From: Deinococcus taeanensis
GTDB lineage: Bacteria > Deinococcota > Deinococci > Deinococcales > Deinococcaceae
Reading direction: 5' to 3'
Length of the DNA stretch: 64,000 bases
NCBI RefSeq assembly: GCF_020229735.1
Contig: NZ_CP083456.1
Span: forward strand, 318,001 to 382,000
In this document: piece by piece, positions 55,069 to 63,376 of the stretch
Layout: the number at the start of each line of letters is the position of its first letter
Numbering within the stretch: the stretch's first letter is position 1
The notes under the pieces: generated by a model
The model's database searches: none
What the model was told of the DNA's origin: nothing
What the model saw: the letters and a program-made list of their open reading frames with translations, nothing else
Program-made: the position numbers and the translations under genes

Positions 55069-56109
55069 TCAGCGCTTCACCGGCCGGTTCGCGGCGACAC
55101 TCATTTTCCCGGCCGCGTACAGGCGCGCCGTTTCCAGCCCCCGGATGGACTGTTCGGCGGCATTGGTGTGGTTGCGCAGCGTCCAGGCGGTTCCGGCTGC
55201 GTCCCGGACCACCACGCCCGGTCCGTCCGCCGCGGGCGTCCAGCGGCCTGTCGTGACCTTGCCGCCGGCCTTCCAGAGGGACGTGCCGTCCGCATTGACG
55301 CGCAGCGCCTCACTGGCCGCCGCGGACGAGGACTCGCGGTCCACGTCGGTGCCCGCCACGCGCGTGTTCACGGCCATCACCTCGCCCAGCCGCCAGTCGC
55401 CGACGAAAAAACCGGTCCAGTACCCGCTGCGCGCGACATGCGCCACCTCACCCCACGGATAGTCATCGCGCCAGGTGGGCTGATCGTGCTGGGCGATCAG
55501 GGACTTGCGGTCCTGAAGGCGCACCTCCTGCACCACGCCGCGGCGCCAGCCGGTGGGGGTCCAGAACTGCACGGCCTCACCCACCCGGAAGTGCCCGGCC
55601 GCCGGCCACCGGGTCTTGTCCGTCCAGGGCCGTGCGCCGGCCGCGGCCGGCACCGCCGGTTTCGGTGCGGCCGCCGGCGCAGCGGGCTTCGGCAGCGGGG
55701 TTTTCAGGGGCGGCGTGCCCGCGGTGGCCGGGCCCTGCCGGGCAGCGGCCGCTTCGAGCAGCGCGGCCATGCGGCGGTCCCCGAACAGCCGGGCGCGGTC
55801 CAGCGCGGTGCGCCCCGCGTCGTCCTTCAGGGTCAGGTCCGCGCCCCGGTCAATCAGGAACTGGGCGACCCCATACTGGCCGTTGGACGCCGCGCCCATC
55901 AGGGCCGTCTGCCCGCCGCCCGGCAGCTGGTCATTGATGTCTGCCCCCTGCGCCAGCCAGGTCTTCAGCTCGCTGAGGGACCCGCCGCTGGCGTCCCGGA
56001 ACATCCGCCCTGCGAGTTCCTGCAGGTCTGCGCCCTGGGCACCCACGGGCAACCCCGTCACCCCGAGTATCAGCGTCATGGCCCATCCCGCCACTACCTG
56101 CCCCGTCAT
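55069..56109 (-). CDS. Secreted ankyrin-repeat protein
   Basis: This 346-residue protein starts with a signal-like sequence (MTGQVVAGWAMTLILGVTGL). About two to three ankyrin repeats are at residues 45-120 (LKTWLAQGADINDQLPGGGQTALMGAASNGQ, in pieces; FLIDRGADLTLKDDAGRTALD). A Pro/Ala/Lys linker and a C-terminal domain with FWTPTGWRRGVVQEV and DDYPWGEVAHVARSGYWTG follow. No enzyme motif is seen. The gene is convergent with nothing and diverges from the ABC exporter. Confidence 0.8.
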   Translation of the reverse strand: MTGQVVAGWAMTLILGVTGLPVGAQGADLQELAGRMFRDASGGSLSELKTWLAQGADINDQLPGGGQTALMGAASNGQYGVAQFLIDRGADLTLKDDAGRTALDRARLFGDRRMAALLEAAAARQGPATAGTPPLKTPLPKPAAPAAAPKPAVPAAAGARPWTDKTRWPAAGHFRVGEAVQFWTPTGWRRGVVQEVRLQDRKSLIAQHDQPTWRDDYPWGEVAHVARSGYWTGFFVGDWRLGEVMAVNTRVAGTDVDRESSSAAASEALRVNADGTSLWKAGGKVTTGRWTPAADGPGVVVRDAAGTAWTLRNHTNAAEQSIRGLETARLYAAGKMSVAANRPVKR

Positions 56110-56249
56110 GGCTGCAGGCTAGCAAGCAGCTGGCCGCTCTGCGTGCGGCCCTCACCGGAGGCCTGGGTGGGCCGCGGGTGACAGGTGTCACCTCACGCGC
56201 CTGACACCCTGCACTGGGGCGGGCGCGCTTCATCCGGCAGGCTGAACGC

Positions 56250-57158
56250 ATGAACGCGATCGAGCTGAACCGGGTAAGCAAGACCTTCGGGCGGGTCACG
56301 GCCCTCGCCGACCTGACGCTCAGCGTCCGGGCCGGGGAACTCACGGCGCTGCTCGGCCCGAACGGGGCGGGCAAGACCACGGCGATCAGCCTGATGCAGG
56401 GCCTCGCCGCACCCAGCGCCGGCGAGATCAGGGTCCTGGGCGGCGACCCGCGCCGCGGCGCGGTGCGCGCCCGGATCGGCGCCATGCCGCAGGAAAGTGC
56501 GCTGCCCCCGGCCCTGAAGGTCAGGGAAGCGGTGGCGCTGTTCGCGTCGCTGTACCCCGCGCCGCTCAGCGTCTCCAGTACGCTGGCCCTGGCGGACCTG
56601 GACAGCGTGGCGGAGCGCCGCGCCGGCGCGCTCTCCGGTGGACAGAAGCGGCGCCTGGCGTTCGCCCTGGCGGCGGTGGGCAACCCGGAGGTGCTGCTGA
56701 TCGACGAGCCCACCACCGGCATGGACGCCCAGAGCCGCCTGGCGTTCTGGGACGCCGTGACGGAGCTCAAGGCCGCCGGGCGGACCATCCTGCTCACCAC
56801 CCACTACCTCGAGGAAGCGGAGCGCGCCGCGGACCGGGTCGTGGTGATGCGGGCCGGGCAGGTGCTGGCCGACGGTACGCCCGAGGCCCTGCGGGCGCAG
56901 GCGGGCGGCGCGCGCGTGCGCTTCGCAAGTGATTTGGTGCTCACCGAACTGCAGCGGTTGCCGGGCGTGGAGAGCGTCACGGTGGACGCCCGCGGGCACG
57001 CGGAGCTGCGCACGGCCACGCCGGAAGCGCTGCTGCGCGCCCTGTACGCCCGCGACGTGCCCTTCACGCACCTGGAAGTGACGCGCGCCAGTCTCGAAGA
57101 CGCGTTTCTGACCCTGACCGCCCCGGCCGGACCTGCCGGGAAGGACGTGACCGCATGA
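56250..57158 (+). CDS. ABC-2-type exporter ATPase
   Basis: This 302-residue ATPase has Walker A GPNGAGKTTAISLMQG, signature ALSGGQKRRLAFAL, Walker B VLLIDEPTTGMD and the His switch LTTHYLEEA. A C-terminal extension of about 80 residues is typical of drug/antibiotic ABC-2 exporters. The stop overlaps the permease start (ATGA at 57155-57158). With the downstream DesK/DesR-like pair it resembles linearmycin- or lantibiotic-type resistance loci. Confidence 0.92.
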   Translation: MNAIELNRVSKTFGRVTALADLTLSVRAGELTALLGPNGAGKTTAISLMQGLAAPSAGEIRVLGGDPRRGAVRARIGAMPQESALPPALKVREAVALFASLYPAPLSVSSTLALADLDSVAERRAGALSGGQKRRLAFALAAVGNPEVLLIDEPTTGMDAQSRLAFWDAVTELKAAGRTILLTTHYLEEAERAADRVVVMRAGQVLADGTPEALRAQAGGARVRFASDLVLTELQRLPGVESVTVDARGHAELRTATPEALLRALYARDVPFTHLEVTRASLEDAFLTLTAPAGPAGKDVTA

Positions 57159-57964
57159 CCCGGACCCTCCGCACCGACCTGCCCGCCCCCGTGACGACCG
57201 CGCGTGCGCCGCGCCTGAACGCGCTGGTTCAGGTGACGCGCGCCGAACTGCGCCGCATGCGGCGCCATCCCATGTTCGCGGTCGGCACCATCGGCTTTCC
57301 GGTGCTGTTCTTCGCGCTGTTCGGCCTGAGCGCCGTGAACGACACCACCGCGGCCGGCCTGAAGGTGGGGCCGCTGATCCTGGTGAATTTCGGCGCGTAC
57401 TCGCTGCTGTCTCTGGCCATGTTCTCGTTCGGCGCGGCGGTCGCGCTGGAACGCACCGGCGGGTGGCTGCGGCTGCTGCGCGCCTCACCACTCCCGGCGG
57501 GCGTGTACTTCGCGGGCAAGGTCATCGCGGCCCTGACCTTCAGCGCCCTGAGCCTGAGCGTGCTGTACGCCTTCGCGCACTTCGCCGGAGGCGTGACCCT
57601 GCCGGCCGCCACTGCGCTGCTGCTGCTCGGAAAGCTGCTGCTCGGCATGGTGCCGCTGATCGCCCTGGGCCTGAGCATCGGGTTTCTCGTGGCGCCCACC
57701 GGGGCGCAGGTCGCCGCGAACCTCGTGAGCGTGCTGATGTCCTTCGCGTCGGGGCTGTTCACGCCGCTGGACCAGCTGCCTTCGTTCGTGCGCTCGGTCG
57801 CGCCGTTCCTCCCGGCCGCCCACCTCGGGGCCATTGCGCGCGGCACGGTGGCCGGGCAGACTGCCGGCGAAGCCGGACACTGGCTGGCCCTGCTGGCGTT
57901 CACGGTGGTGTTCGGCGCGCTGGCCGCCTGGGGTCTGAAACGCGACGAGAGCCGCGAGGTGTGA
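57155..57964 (+). CDS. ABC-2-type exporter permease
   Basis: This 269-residue membrane protein has six hydrophobic helices (for example MFAVGTIGFPVLFFALFGLS and LLLLGKLLLGMVPLIALGLS) and the family start LNALVQVTRAELRRMRRHP. It forms the export channel with the preceding ATPase. Only one permease gene is present, so it probably works as a homodimer. The substrate is unknown. Confidence 0.9.
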   Translation: MTRTLRTDLPAPVTTARAPRLNALVQVTRAELRRMRRHPMFAVGTIGFPVLFFALFGLSAVNDTTAAGLKVGPLILVNFGAYSLLSLAMFSFGAAVALERTGGWLRLLRASPLPAGVYFAGKVIAALTFSALSLSVLYAFAHFAGGVTLPAATALLLLGKLLLGMVPLIALGLSIGFLVAPTGAQVAANLVSVLMSFASGLFTPLDQLPSFVRSVAPFLPAAHLGAIARGTVAGQTAGEAGHWLALLAFTVVFGALAAWGLKRDESREV

Positions 57965-58038
57965 ACGAGCGGGCAGGACCGCACCTGCGGTCCCGCCCGC
58001 TGCGCCGTTCAGGCATGCTGTTCGCGAGGAGGTGACCC

Positions 58039-59184
58039 GTGACGCAGCGTGATGGTCCTGCCCGCCGCCCAGGCCGGACGGGACGCGCCCGGTGGTTCTG
58101 GGACCTGTTCCCCGTGCTGTGGCTGACGTTCCTGGCCTACCCGGTCCAGGCTTTCCTGGACGCGCCGCACCTCCCGCACGAGACCGCGGTGTTCTGGGGC
58201 CTCAACGCCCTGTTCACTGGCGTGTTTCTGCGGGTCTTCTGGGGACCCCCCGACCCCCGCTGGAGTGTGGGCGGCTGGGCACTGAGCGCCGCGACGTACA
58301 GCCTGCTGTTTCCGCTGGCGCCCGGCGGCGCGGGGGCGTACCTGATCTACGGCGGCAGCCTGATCGGCTTCCAGCCCAACACGGCCCTCGCGGCGTGGCT
58401 GGCGGTCCTGAACGTCCTGCTGATGCTCATCCCCTTCTGGAACGGCACGTACGGTCAGGGCGACCTGGGCTGGCTCGCCCCGAACCTGCTGTTGACCCTG
58501 GTCGCCGCGTACGGCAGTCACGGCGCCTACCGCCAGCGCGTGGCGAACGCACAACTCGCGCAGGCGCGCGCAGAGCAGGAACGGCTGGCGGCCGAGGCGG
58601 AACGTGAACGCATCGCGCGTGACCTGCATGACCTGCTCGGCCACACCCTGAGCGTGATTGTGCTCAAAAGCGAACTGGCCGGTAAACTCGCCGGACGTGA
58701 CCCGGCCCGCGCCGCCGCCGAGATCCGCGAGGTGGAACGCATCAGCCGCGAAGCGCTGACCGAAGTGCGCGCCGCCGTCAGCGGGTACCAGGGCAGTGGC
58801 CTGAACGCCGAACTCGCCCGCGCGAAGGTGGCCCTGGACGCCAGCGGCGTGCGCCTCACGGTGACCAGCCGCATCCCGGCCCTGCCGCCCGCCACGGAAA
58901 CCGCCGCCGCGATGCTGCTGCGCGAAGCGGTCACGAATGTCGTCCGGCACGCCCACGCCCGGGAAGTGACGGTGAGCTTGACCCCCGCCGGCCGGGGCGG
59001 CTGGCAGCTGATCATCCGCGACGACGGTGTGGGCGGCAGCGGTCCTGAAGGCACCGGCCTGACCGGCATGCGCGAGCGCCTGCGGGCGCTGGGCGGCAGC
59101 CTGCACCGCGACGGCCGCCGCGGCACCACCCTGACGGCCACCCTGCCCCCGAAGCGCCGCGACGCGCGGGCGGTTCCCTGGTGA
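58039..59184 (+). CDS. DesK-like membrane histidine kinase
   Basis: This 381-residue sensor kinase has about five hydrophobic segments in residues 20-165, then HisKA_3 with His in RIARDLHDLLGHTLSVIVLK and a HATPase domain (LREAVTNVVRHAHAREV, IRDDGVGGSG). AGGAGGTGA precedes GTG 58039. It stands 74 bp after the permease and 42 bp before its response regulator. DesK-like kinases sense membrane state, so the exporter may respond to membrane-active compounds. Confidence 0.92.
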   Translation: MTQRDGPARRPGRTGRARWFWDLFPVLWLTFLAYPVQAFLDAPHLPHETAVFWGLNALFTGVFLRVFWGPPDPRWSVGGWALSAATYSLLFPLAPGGAGAYLIYGGSLIGFQPNTALAAWLAVLNVLLMLIPFWNGTYGQGDLGWLAPNLLLTLVAAYGSHGAYRQRVANAQLAQARAEQERLAAEAERERIARDLHDLLGHTLSVIVLKSELAGKLAGRDPARAAAEIREVERISREALTEVRAAVSGYQGSGLNAELARAKVALDASGVRLTVTSRIPALPPATETAAAMLLREAVTNVVRHAHAREVTVSLTPAGRGGWQLIIRDDGVGGSGPEGTGLTGMRERLRALGGSLHRDGRRGTTLTATLPPKRRDARAVPW

Positions 59185-59226
59185 CAGCATGACCGGGCGC
59201 CCAGAGACGCTCCTGGGGAGGAGCGC

Positions 59227-59829
59227 GTGATCCGCGTGCTGCTGGCCGAAGACCAGGCGCTGGTGCGCGGCGCGCTCAGCGCGCTGCTGTCCCTCGAAGG
59301 CGACCTGGCGGTGGTGGGCGCCGCCGCGGACGGTGAGGCCGCGTGGGAGGCCGCGCTGACCCTGCGGCCGGACGTGCTGGTCACCGACATCGAAATGCCC
59401 CGCCTGAGCGGCCTCGATCTGGCAGGCCGGGTGCAGCGGGACGCGCCCGGCACGCGCGTGGTGATCGTCACGACCTTCGCGCGGGGCGGCTACCTGCGCC
59501 GCGCGCTGGACCTCGGCGCGCGCGGGTACCTGCTCAAAGACGCGCCAGCCAGCGAACTCGCCGAGGCGATCCGGCGCGTGCATGCCGGCGGCCGGGCCAT
59601 TGATCCTCACCTGGCAGCCGAAGCGTGGGGCGAGTGTGACCCGCTCACTGAACGGGAACGCCAGGTGCTGCGCGCCGCCGAAACCGGCGCGAGTACGGCA
59701 GCGATGGCCGCCGCGCTGGGCCTGTCTGAAGGCACCGTGCGCAACTACCTGTCCGGGGCCATCGGAAAGCTGTGCGCCGACAACCGCGTGGAAGCGGCGC
59801 GCACCGCCCGCGAGAAAGGGTGGCTGTGA
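59227..59829 (+). CDS. NarL/DesR-like response regulator
   Basis: This 200-residue regulator has a receiver (VLLAEDQALVRGALSALL, Asp in DVLVTDIEMPRLSGLDL, Thr in VVIVTTFAR, Lys in YLLKDAPAS) and a LuxR HTH (LTERERQVLRAAETGASTAA, GTVRNYLSGAIGKL). GGGAGGAG precedes GTG 59227. It is the partner of the DesK-like kinase and probably controls the exporter operon. Confidence 0.93.
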   Translation: MIRVLLAEDQALVRGALSALLSLEGDLAVVGAAADGEAAWEAALTLRPDVLVTDIEMPRLSGLDLAGRVQRDAPGTRVVIVTTFARGGYLRRALDLGARGYLLKDAPASELAEAIRRVHAGGRAIDPHLAAEAWGECDPLTERERQVLRAAETGASTAAMAAALGLSEGTVRNYLSGAIGKLCADNRVEAARTAREKGWL

Positions 59830-60050
59830 CGGCCCGGCACGCGGCGCTCCTGACCCGGCCTGGGCGCAGGCCGCGCCTGCTCAGCTGAACGAACGCGCAA
59901 CACTTCCCCGGGCGGTATTTAGGCCCTCCACAGGAGAACGACAGCAAGCCGCCGCACACTTGGGTCGTTCGGGCGGACCACCGGTTCCCCGGCCGTGATC
60001 CGGGCGCAGGTCAGCTGCACCTGCCCCGTCCATCCTTCAGGAGGTGCTTC

Positions 60051-60557
60051 ATGAACGTACACAATCTTGCTGCGGACGCCAAAAAGACCATGCACCGAAC
60101 GGAGCAGCCCGCCGAAATCAGCCCCCGCGTGATCAAGACCCTCGTCAAGGAACAGGCCGCGCTCAGCGCCGCGCTGCAGCGGCAGTCCCAGGACCTGACG
60201 GGACTGAGACAGGACCTGCGCGACCTCTCGCGTCACCGCGGCGGCTTCCCGTGGGGTCTGGTGCTGATGGCCGGCGGAGCGTACGCCGCGTACCGCTACA
60301 TTCCCGCGGTGCAGGAACGCGTGCAGGGCCTGATGAAACGCATGAACCCGGGCGCCGAGGGGAACCTCACCCGGGCCGGCGACGCCGCCCGGTCGGCCGG
60401 ACAGGACCTCATGCAGGGGCAGAATCCCAGTGACGCGATGCACCGCGCGGGCGGCGAGATGCGCCGGGCCGGCGAGAAGACCATGGACGCCGTTCAGGAC
60501 CGGGCCAAGGACCTGAAAGAAGACGTGGCGGACCAGGGCCGCCGCGCGAAAGCCTGA
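60051..60557 (+). CDS. Membrane-anchored helical protein, unknown function
   Basis: This 168-residue protein has a helical N-part (VIKTLVKEQAALSAALQRQS), one membrane span (GGFPWGLVLMAGGAYAAYRY) and a charged C-part rich in Ala/Asp/Lys/Arg (MRRAGEKTMDAVQDRAKDLK), like LEA or apolipoprotein-like stress proteins. AGGAGG precedes ATG 60051. Its terminator appears to have been displaced by the transposon (see 63377-63415). Confidence 0.75.
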   Translation: MNVHNLAADAKKTMHRTEQPAEISPRVIKTLVKEQAALSAALQRQSQDLTGLRQDLRDLSRHRGGFPWGLVLMAGGAYAAYRYIPAVQERVQGLMKRMNPGAEGNLTRAGDAARSAGQDLMQGQNPSDAMHRAGGEMRRAGEKTMDAVQDRAKDLKEDVADQGRRAKA

Positions 60558-60574
60558 GTGCCCGGACGCCAGGA

Positions 60575-60583
60575 GTCTGCGCC
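60575..60583 (+). repeat. Left 9-bp target-site duplication of the composite element
   Basis: GTCTGCGCC directly precedes the IS end at 60584 and recurs at 63351-63359 directly after the IS end at 63350. Confidence 0.85.
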
Positions 60584-60775
60584 CTGACTACCCGTCAAAA
60601 CTAGGCATGAGGGCCTGAAGTGCGCGCCAGGACGCAGGTGACGGGTGGAGCAGGAGATCCTGGAGATGATCGAGGCCCAGTCGGAACACGGACACCGCAC
60701 GGTGTCCGTGTTTCTTGCGTTTCACGAGCTGCCTGGTGGCCAGGAGCTGGCCCGAGGTCGCACAGAGCTTCACCT
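60584..60775 (-). mobile_element. Truncated IS4-family end, inverted
   Basis: The minus strand encodes GQLLATRQLVKRKKHGHRAV, then LGLDHLQDLLLHPSPASWRAL and LMPSFDG, the C-terminus of the transposase at 62280-63346 with scattered substitutions. It starts with the terminal repeat CTGACTACCCGTCAAAACT at 60584-60602. Similarity ends near 60775. The copies differ, so this one is not a recent duplicate of the full copy. Confidence 0.85.
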
Positions 60776-61055
60776 CCGGTCGGAGGACTCATCTGACCTT
60801 CAGCGATCATGGAGCGTAACAACGGCCTGCCAATCGATGGCCAGGGTGATCGCTGGAAGGTTCACAAAAGAAGCTCGATCAGTGAGAGTGGTGTGAAATC
60901 AAGTGAGATTCGATTTGTGAAGCTAAAATATCAATGAAGTTCTGTTGCCACACTTGCGGCCACGTTGCACGTAATTAACGGATACATTTCTTTTGTTTGG
61001 AACCGTTCCGTCCATCTTTAATTTTTACGTGCGAGGATCTCAAGCAGGAGAGCAT
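60776..61055 (+). other. AT-rich leader region inside the composite element
   Basis: No gene is seen in this 280-bp AT-rich stretch. It must hold the promoter of the lipoprotein gene. AGGAGA a few bases before ATG 61056 is a good ribosome site. No single -35/-10 pair stands out. Confidence 0.45.
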
Positions 61056-61682
61056 ATGAATAAAAAGACATGGCTTGCCGTTTTGCTCTCCGTCACCCTC
61101 GCTGCCTGTGGAACAAATGCAACCCCTGAAGTTCTGAACACCACAGCGTCTCATCAGAGAGTTGTTCCTGGCACCGAATATACAGATGCTGATCTCATCT
61201 GGCCTGAAGGCACATCTTCTTCAGACGAGAAAGGATTGATTGTTCCACAGCAAATCAACTGACAGGCCCATTGCTATACTTCTACGTCCTGGCAAACCAA
61301 TTCGGGTTGTACGGCAACTCAACGCGACTTGGTTGATTATGTCGGCTATGTCTACCGTGAGGTTAGAAATGGTGGTGGTGCATACAACATCACAATCGGA
61401 GCAACATACAAAAATGGCACCGTAGTCGTGACGGTCAATGGAAGCGCAAATGACATCACGAAAGCCCTTGTGCGTCAGACCGCTGCAAATTCGAGATGGG
61501 GCTATCTGGCTGCTGCGGGATATGATCATGCTGAAACGGCGCTCGCCAAGGCCTTTGGTCCCTCTGCAACTGGGGATAAGCGTGATATAGGCATTAGCAA
61601 TCCTGCTGGACCCTGCGATACCTGCAAGGGCACACTTGCCAACACTGCATATGTCACCTTCTACAAAGACTGGATGTGGTGA
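61056..61682 (+). pseudogene. Lipoprotein with deaminase-like toxin domain, one in-frame TGA
   Basis: One reading frame spans 208 codon positions but has a single TGA at 61260-61262. The first 68 residues hold a lipoprotein signal (MNKKTWLAVLLSVTLAAC with lipobox LAAC) and an Asp/Ser-rich linker. After the TGA the same frame continues through TSWQTNSGCTATQRDLVDYV. It then has a domain with YDHAETALAKAFG (His158, Glu160) and ISNPAGPCDTCKGTL (Cys187, Cys190), the HAE...PCxxC zinc and catalytic motif of the cytidine-deaminase superfamily. The spacing is about 25 residues between HAE and PC, as usual. Many bacterial toxins use this fold to deaminate nucleic acids. I infer a toxin, now disrupted by a nonsense mutation such as TGG to TGA. 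Confidence 0.6.
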
Positions 61683-61727
61683 ATCGCTTTGTTGGAGAAG
61701 CCAGTCGGAGAAGGTTGAGGAGCTCTC

Positions 61728-62204
61728 TTGGATACTGCGGCAATCTATAACTTTCTTTCTCTTCAAAATTCGGGCAACTTGAGCGCGCTCTTCGAGGGTT
61801 TTCGGGTTGACGAAAATCGAGAGCAAACGACTCAAGAACTCGCCGCAGACTTAGTCGCTGGCAAAGTAGATGTTCACAGTGTTCCAGTCCTGATCGATCT
61901 CATTATGACGCCAAGAGACTCGATTTCTCATAGAGCAGTGCGGTATCTCTTGAGGCAGAGCAATGACAAGATTATTCTCGACAAAGTGCTCTGGAATTTA
62001 GAGGGCTATGCAATTGAAGGTTACACGGAAGACCTGATCAGTTTGTATAAGCGCTCGCAAGAGCCTTTGGTAAAATTAAAAATCCTCTTCTGCTTTTTGC
62101 AATCATTCGACCATCAAGAACATGTCTTTGTCAATGATCATAGAAATGATACAGCTTACGTCGAGGAATACGGTATGACTATAGAAGAGGTCTTAAAGCG
62201 GTAG
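61728..62204 (+). CDS. HEAT-like helical protein, possible immunity protein
   Basis: The start is TTG 61728 with GAGGAG at 61715-61720. The 158-residue product is acidic and helical, with repeated helix pairs (LAADLVAGKVDVHSVPVLID, SHRAVRYLLRQSNDKIILDK, LISLYKRSQEPLVKLKILFC), like small HEAT-like proteins. It is intact, lacks a signal peptide and lies 45 bp after the deaminase-like gene. Toxin-immunity pairs are often arranged so, and an intact immunity gene next to a broken toxin is common. No family can be named with certainty. Confidence 0.55.
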   Translation: MDTAAIYNFLSLQNSGNLSALFEGFRVDENREQTTQELAADLVAGKVDVHSVPVLIDLIMTPRDSISHRAVRYLLRQSNDKIILDKVLWNLEGYAIEGYTEDLISLYKRSQEPLVKLKILFCFLQSFDHQEHVFVNDHRNDTAYVEEYGMTIEEVLKR

Positions 62205-62216
62205 TGTCCTCGGCAG

Positions 62217-63350
62217 CTGACTACCAGTCAAAACTCGTGAAGCAACGGAAAAGTCGGCTCGTGTAGCGTGTTTTCTGCGATGAAGACACGACCGAGCCGA
62301 CACCCACACGATACCGTGCAGACCGCCTTGCGGTCTGCTTTTCCCATCGATGCGCGCCGCCTCGAGGTGCTGGCGGCGCTGATCCTCGCGATGATTCAGG
62401 CGCGCAGCGTCGTGCTGTACACGCTGAAGACCCATGTCGACTTGCCCGGCTCGCTGGAGACGCGATACCAGCGCCTGCGGCGCTTTGTCCGCTTCGCGTT
62501 CCCTGACCATTTGTTTGCGCGCTTTGCCTTGTCCTTCCTCCCGGAGGGCGAGCTGCATCTGATTCTGGACTGCACCAACTGGAAATTGGGCAAGCAGGAT
62601 ATCAATATTCTTCTCCTGTCAGCGGTCTGGGACGGGTTCAGCCTGCCGCTGATGTGGACCCTGCTCCCCCACGGGGGGAGCAGTTCGCAACAGGTGCGTG
62701 AATCGCTCCTGACCCGATTCCTTCAATGCTGCCCCGAGCGACGCATCGGGCGCCTGCTGGCAGGGGCGGCGAGTTCATCGGCAAAACGTGGTTCGCGTTT
62801 CTGGACGCGCACGGCATCGCGCCTTGTCTTCGTCTTCCAGCCACAGCCACCATCGGAGCTGGCAACCTGCCGGTCTGGGCCTGCTTCAAAAAGCTCCAGA
62901 TTGGCGAGCTTCGCCGCTGGCACCGCCTCATGGTTATCTCCGGCGTGTCCTTGCGCCGGTGTGCCACCAAGAATGCGGCGGGCGAGATCCTGTACCTCGC
63001 CTATCGTGGCTACGCTTCGGTGAATCTTCGCCGGTATGCGCAGCGCTGGCAGGCGGAGAACCTGCACTCCGCCCTCAAAACCAGAGGCTTCAATCTGGAG
63101 GACACCGGCCTGACGCAGGCGGAACGTGTCTCAACTCTGCTTGCCTGTGTGTCCGCCGCCTTCATCTGGGCCTGCGTCACCGGTCAGGTCCTGGCCGCCA
63201 AGCAGCCCGTGAAACGCAAGCCACACGGACACCGTGCGGTGTCCGTGTTCCGATTGGGCCTCGATCATCTCCAAGATCTCTTACTCCACCCGTCGCCTTC
63301 GTCCTGGCGGGCATTACGCACCCTCATGCCCAGTTTTGACTGGTAGTCAG
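62217..63350 (+). mobile_element. IS4-family insertion sequence, nearly complete copy
   Basis: The element is 1134 bp with 19-bp perfect terminal inverted repeats (CTGACTACCAGTCAAAACT at 62217-62235 and its complement at 63332-63350). It contains one frameshifted transposase gene. No direct repeat flanks this copy alone; the 9-bp repeat spans the whole composite element. Confidence 0.9.
62280..63346 (+). pseudogene. IS4-family DDE transposase, frameshifted
   Basis: About 355 codons in two frames. Part one (62280-62770) has the N-terminal region and the first catalytic Asp in [12 protein letters not shown]. Part two (62771-63346) has [15 protein letters not shown], the IS4 Y(2)R(3)E(6)K signature YAQRWQAENLHSALK with the catalytic Glu, and a C-terminus with KPHGHRAVSVFRLGLDHLQ. 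At the joint (62763-62770) eight bases GGGGCGGC replace the expected Asp-Arg codons before the EF motif, so the frame shifts and the second Asp is lost. The transposase should be inactive. Confidence 0.88.
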
Positions 63351-63359
63351 GTCTGCGCC
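63351..63359 (+). repeat. Right 9-bp target-site duplication of the composite element
   Basis: GTCTGCGCC follows the IS end directly and is identical to 60575-60583. Confidence 0.85.
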
Positions 63360-63376
63360 ACCAACGAACCACCGTG

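Larger units (their letters stand above)
60584..63350 (+). mobile_element. Composite transposon bounded by two inverted IS4-family ends
   Basis: The element starts with a truncated inverted IS end (60584-about 60775), carries an AT-rich cargo (lipoprotein deaminase-like gene and a helical protein gene) and ends with a nearly full IS copy (62217-63350). The outer ends are both right ends of the same IS type (CTGACTACC-GTCAAAACT, one mismatch). The whole is flanked by identical 9-bp repeats, GTCTGCGCC, as expected for an IS4-family insertion. The cargo base composition is clearly more AT-rich than the surroundings, which suggests recent transfer. Confidence 0.8.

Noticed and set aside
61260..61262. 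UGA read as selenocysteine
   Set aside because: No selenocysteine insertion hairpin was recognised just after the TGA, and selenoproteins usually place Sec at an active site; a nonsense mutation or error is simpler.
60584..63350. Two independent IS insertions rather than a composite element
   Set aside because: The same 9-bp sequence sits outside both outer ends and no duplication flanks the full copy alone, which fits one insertion of the whole block.
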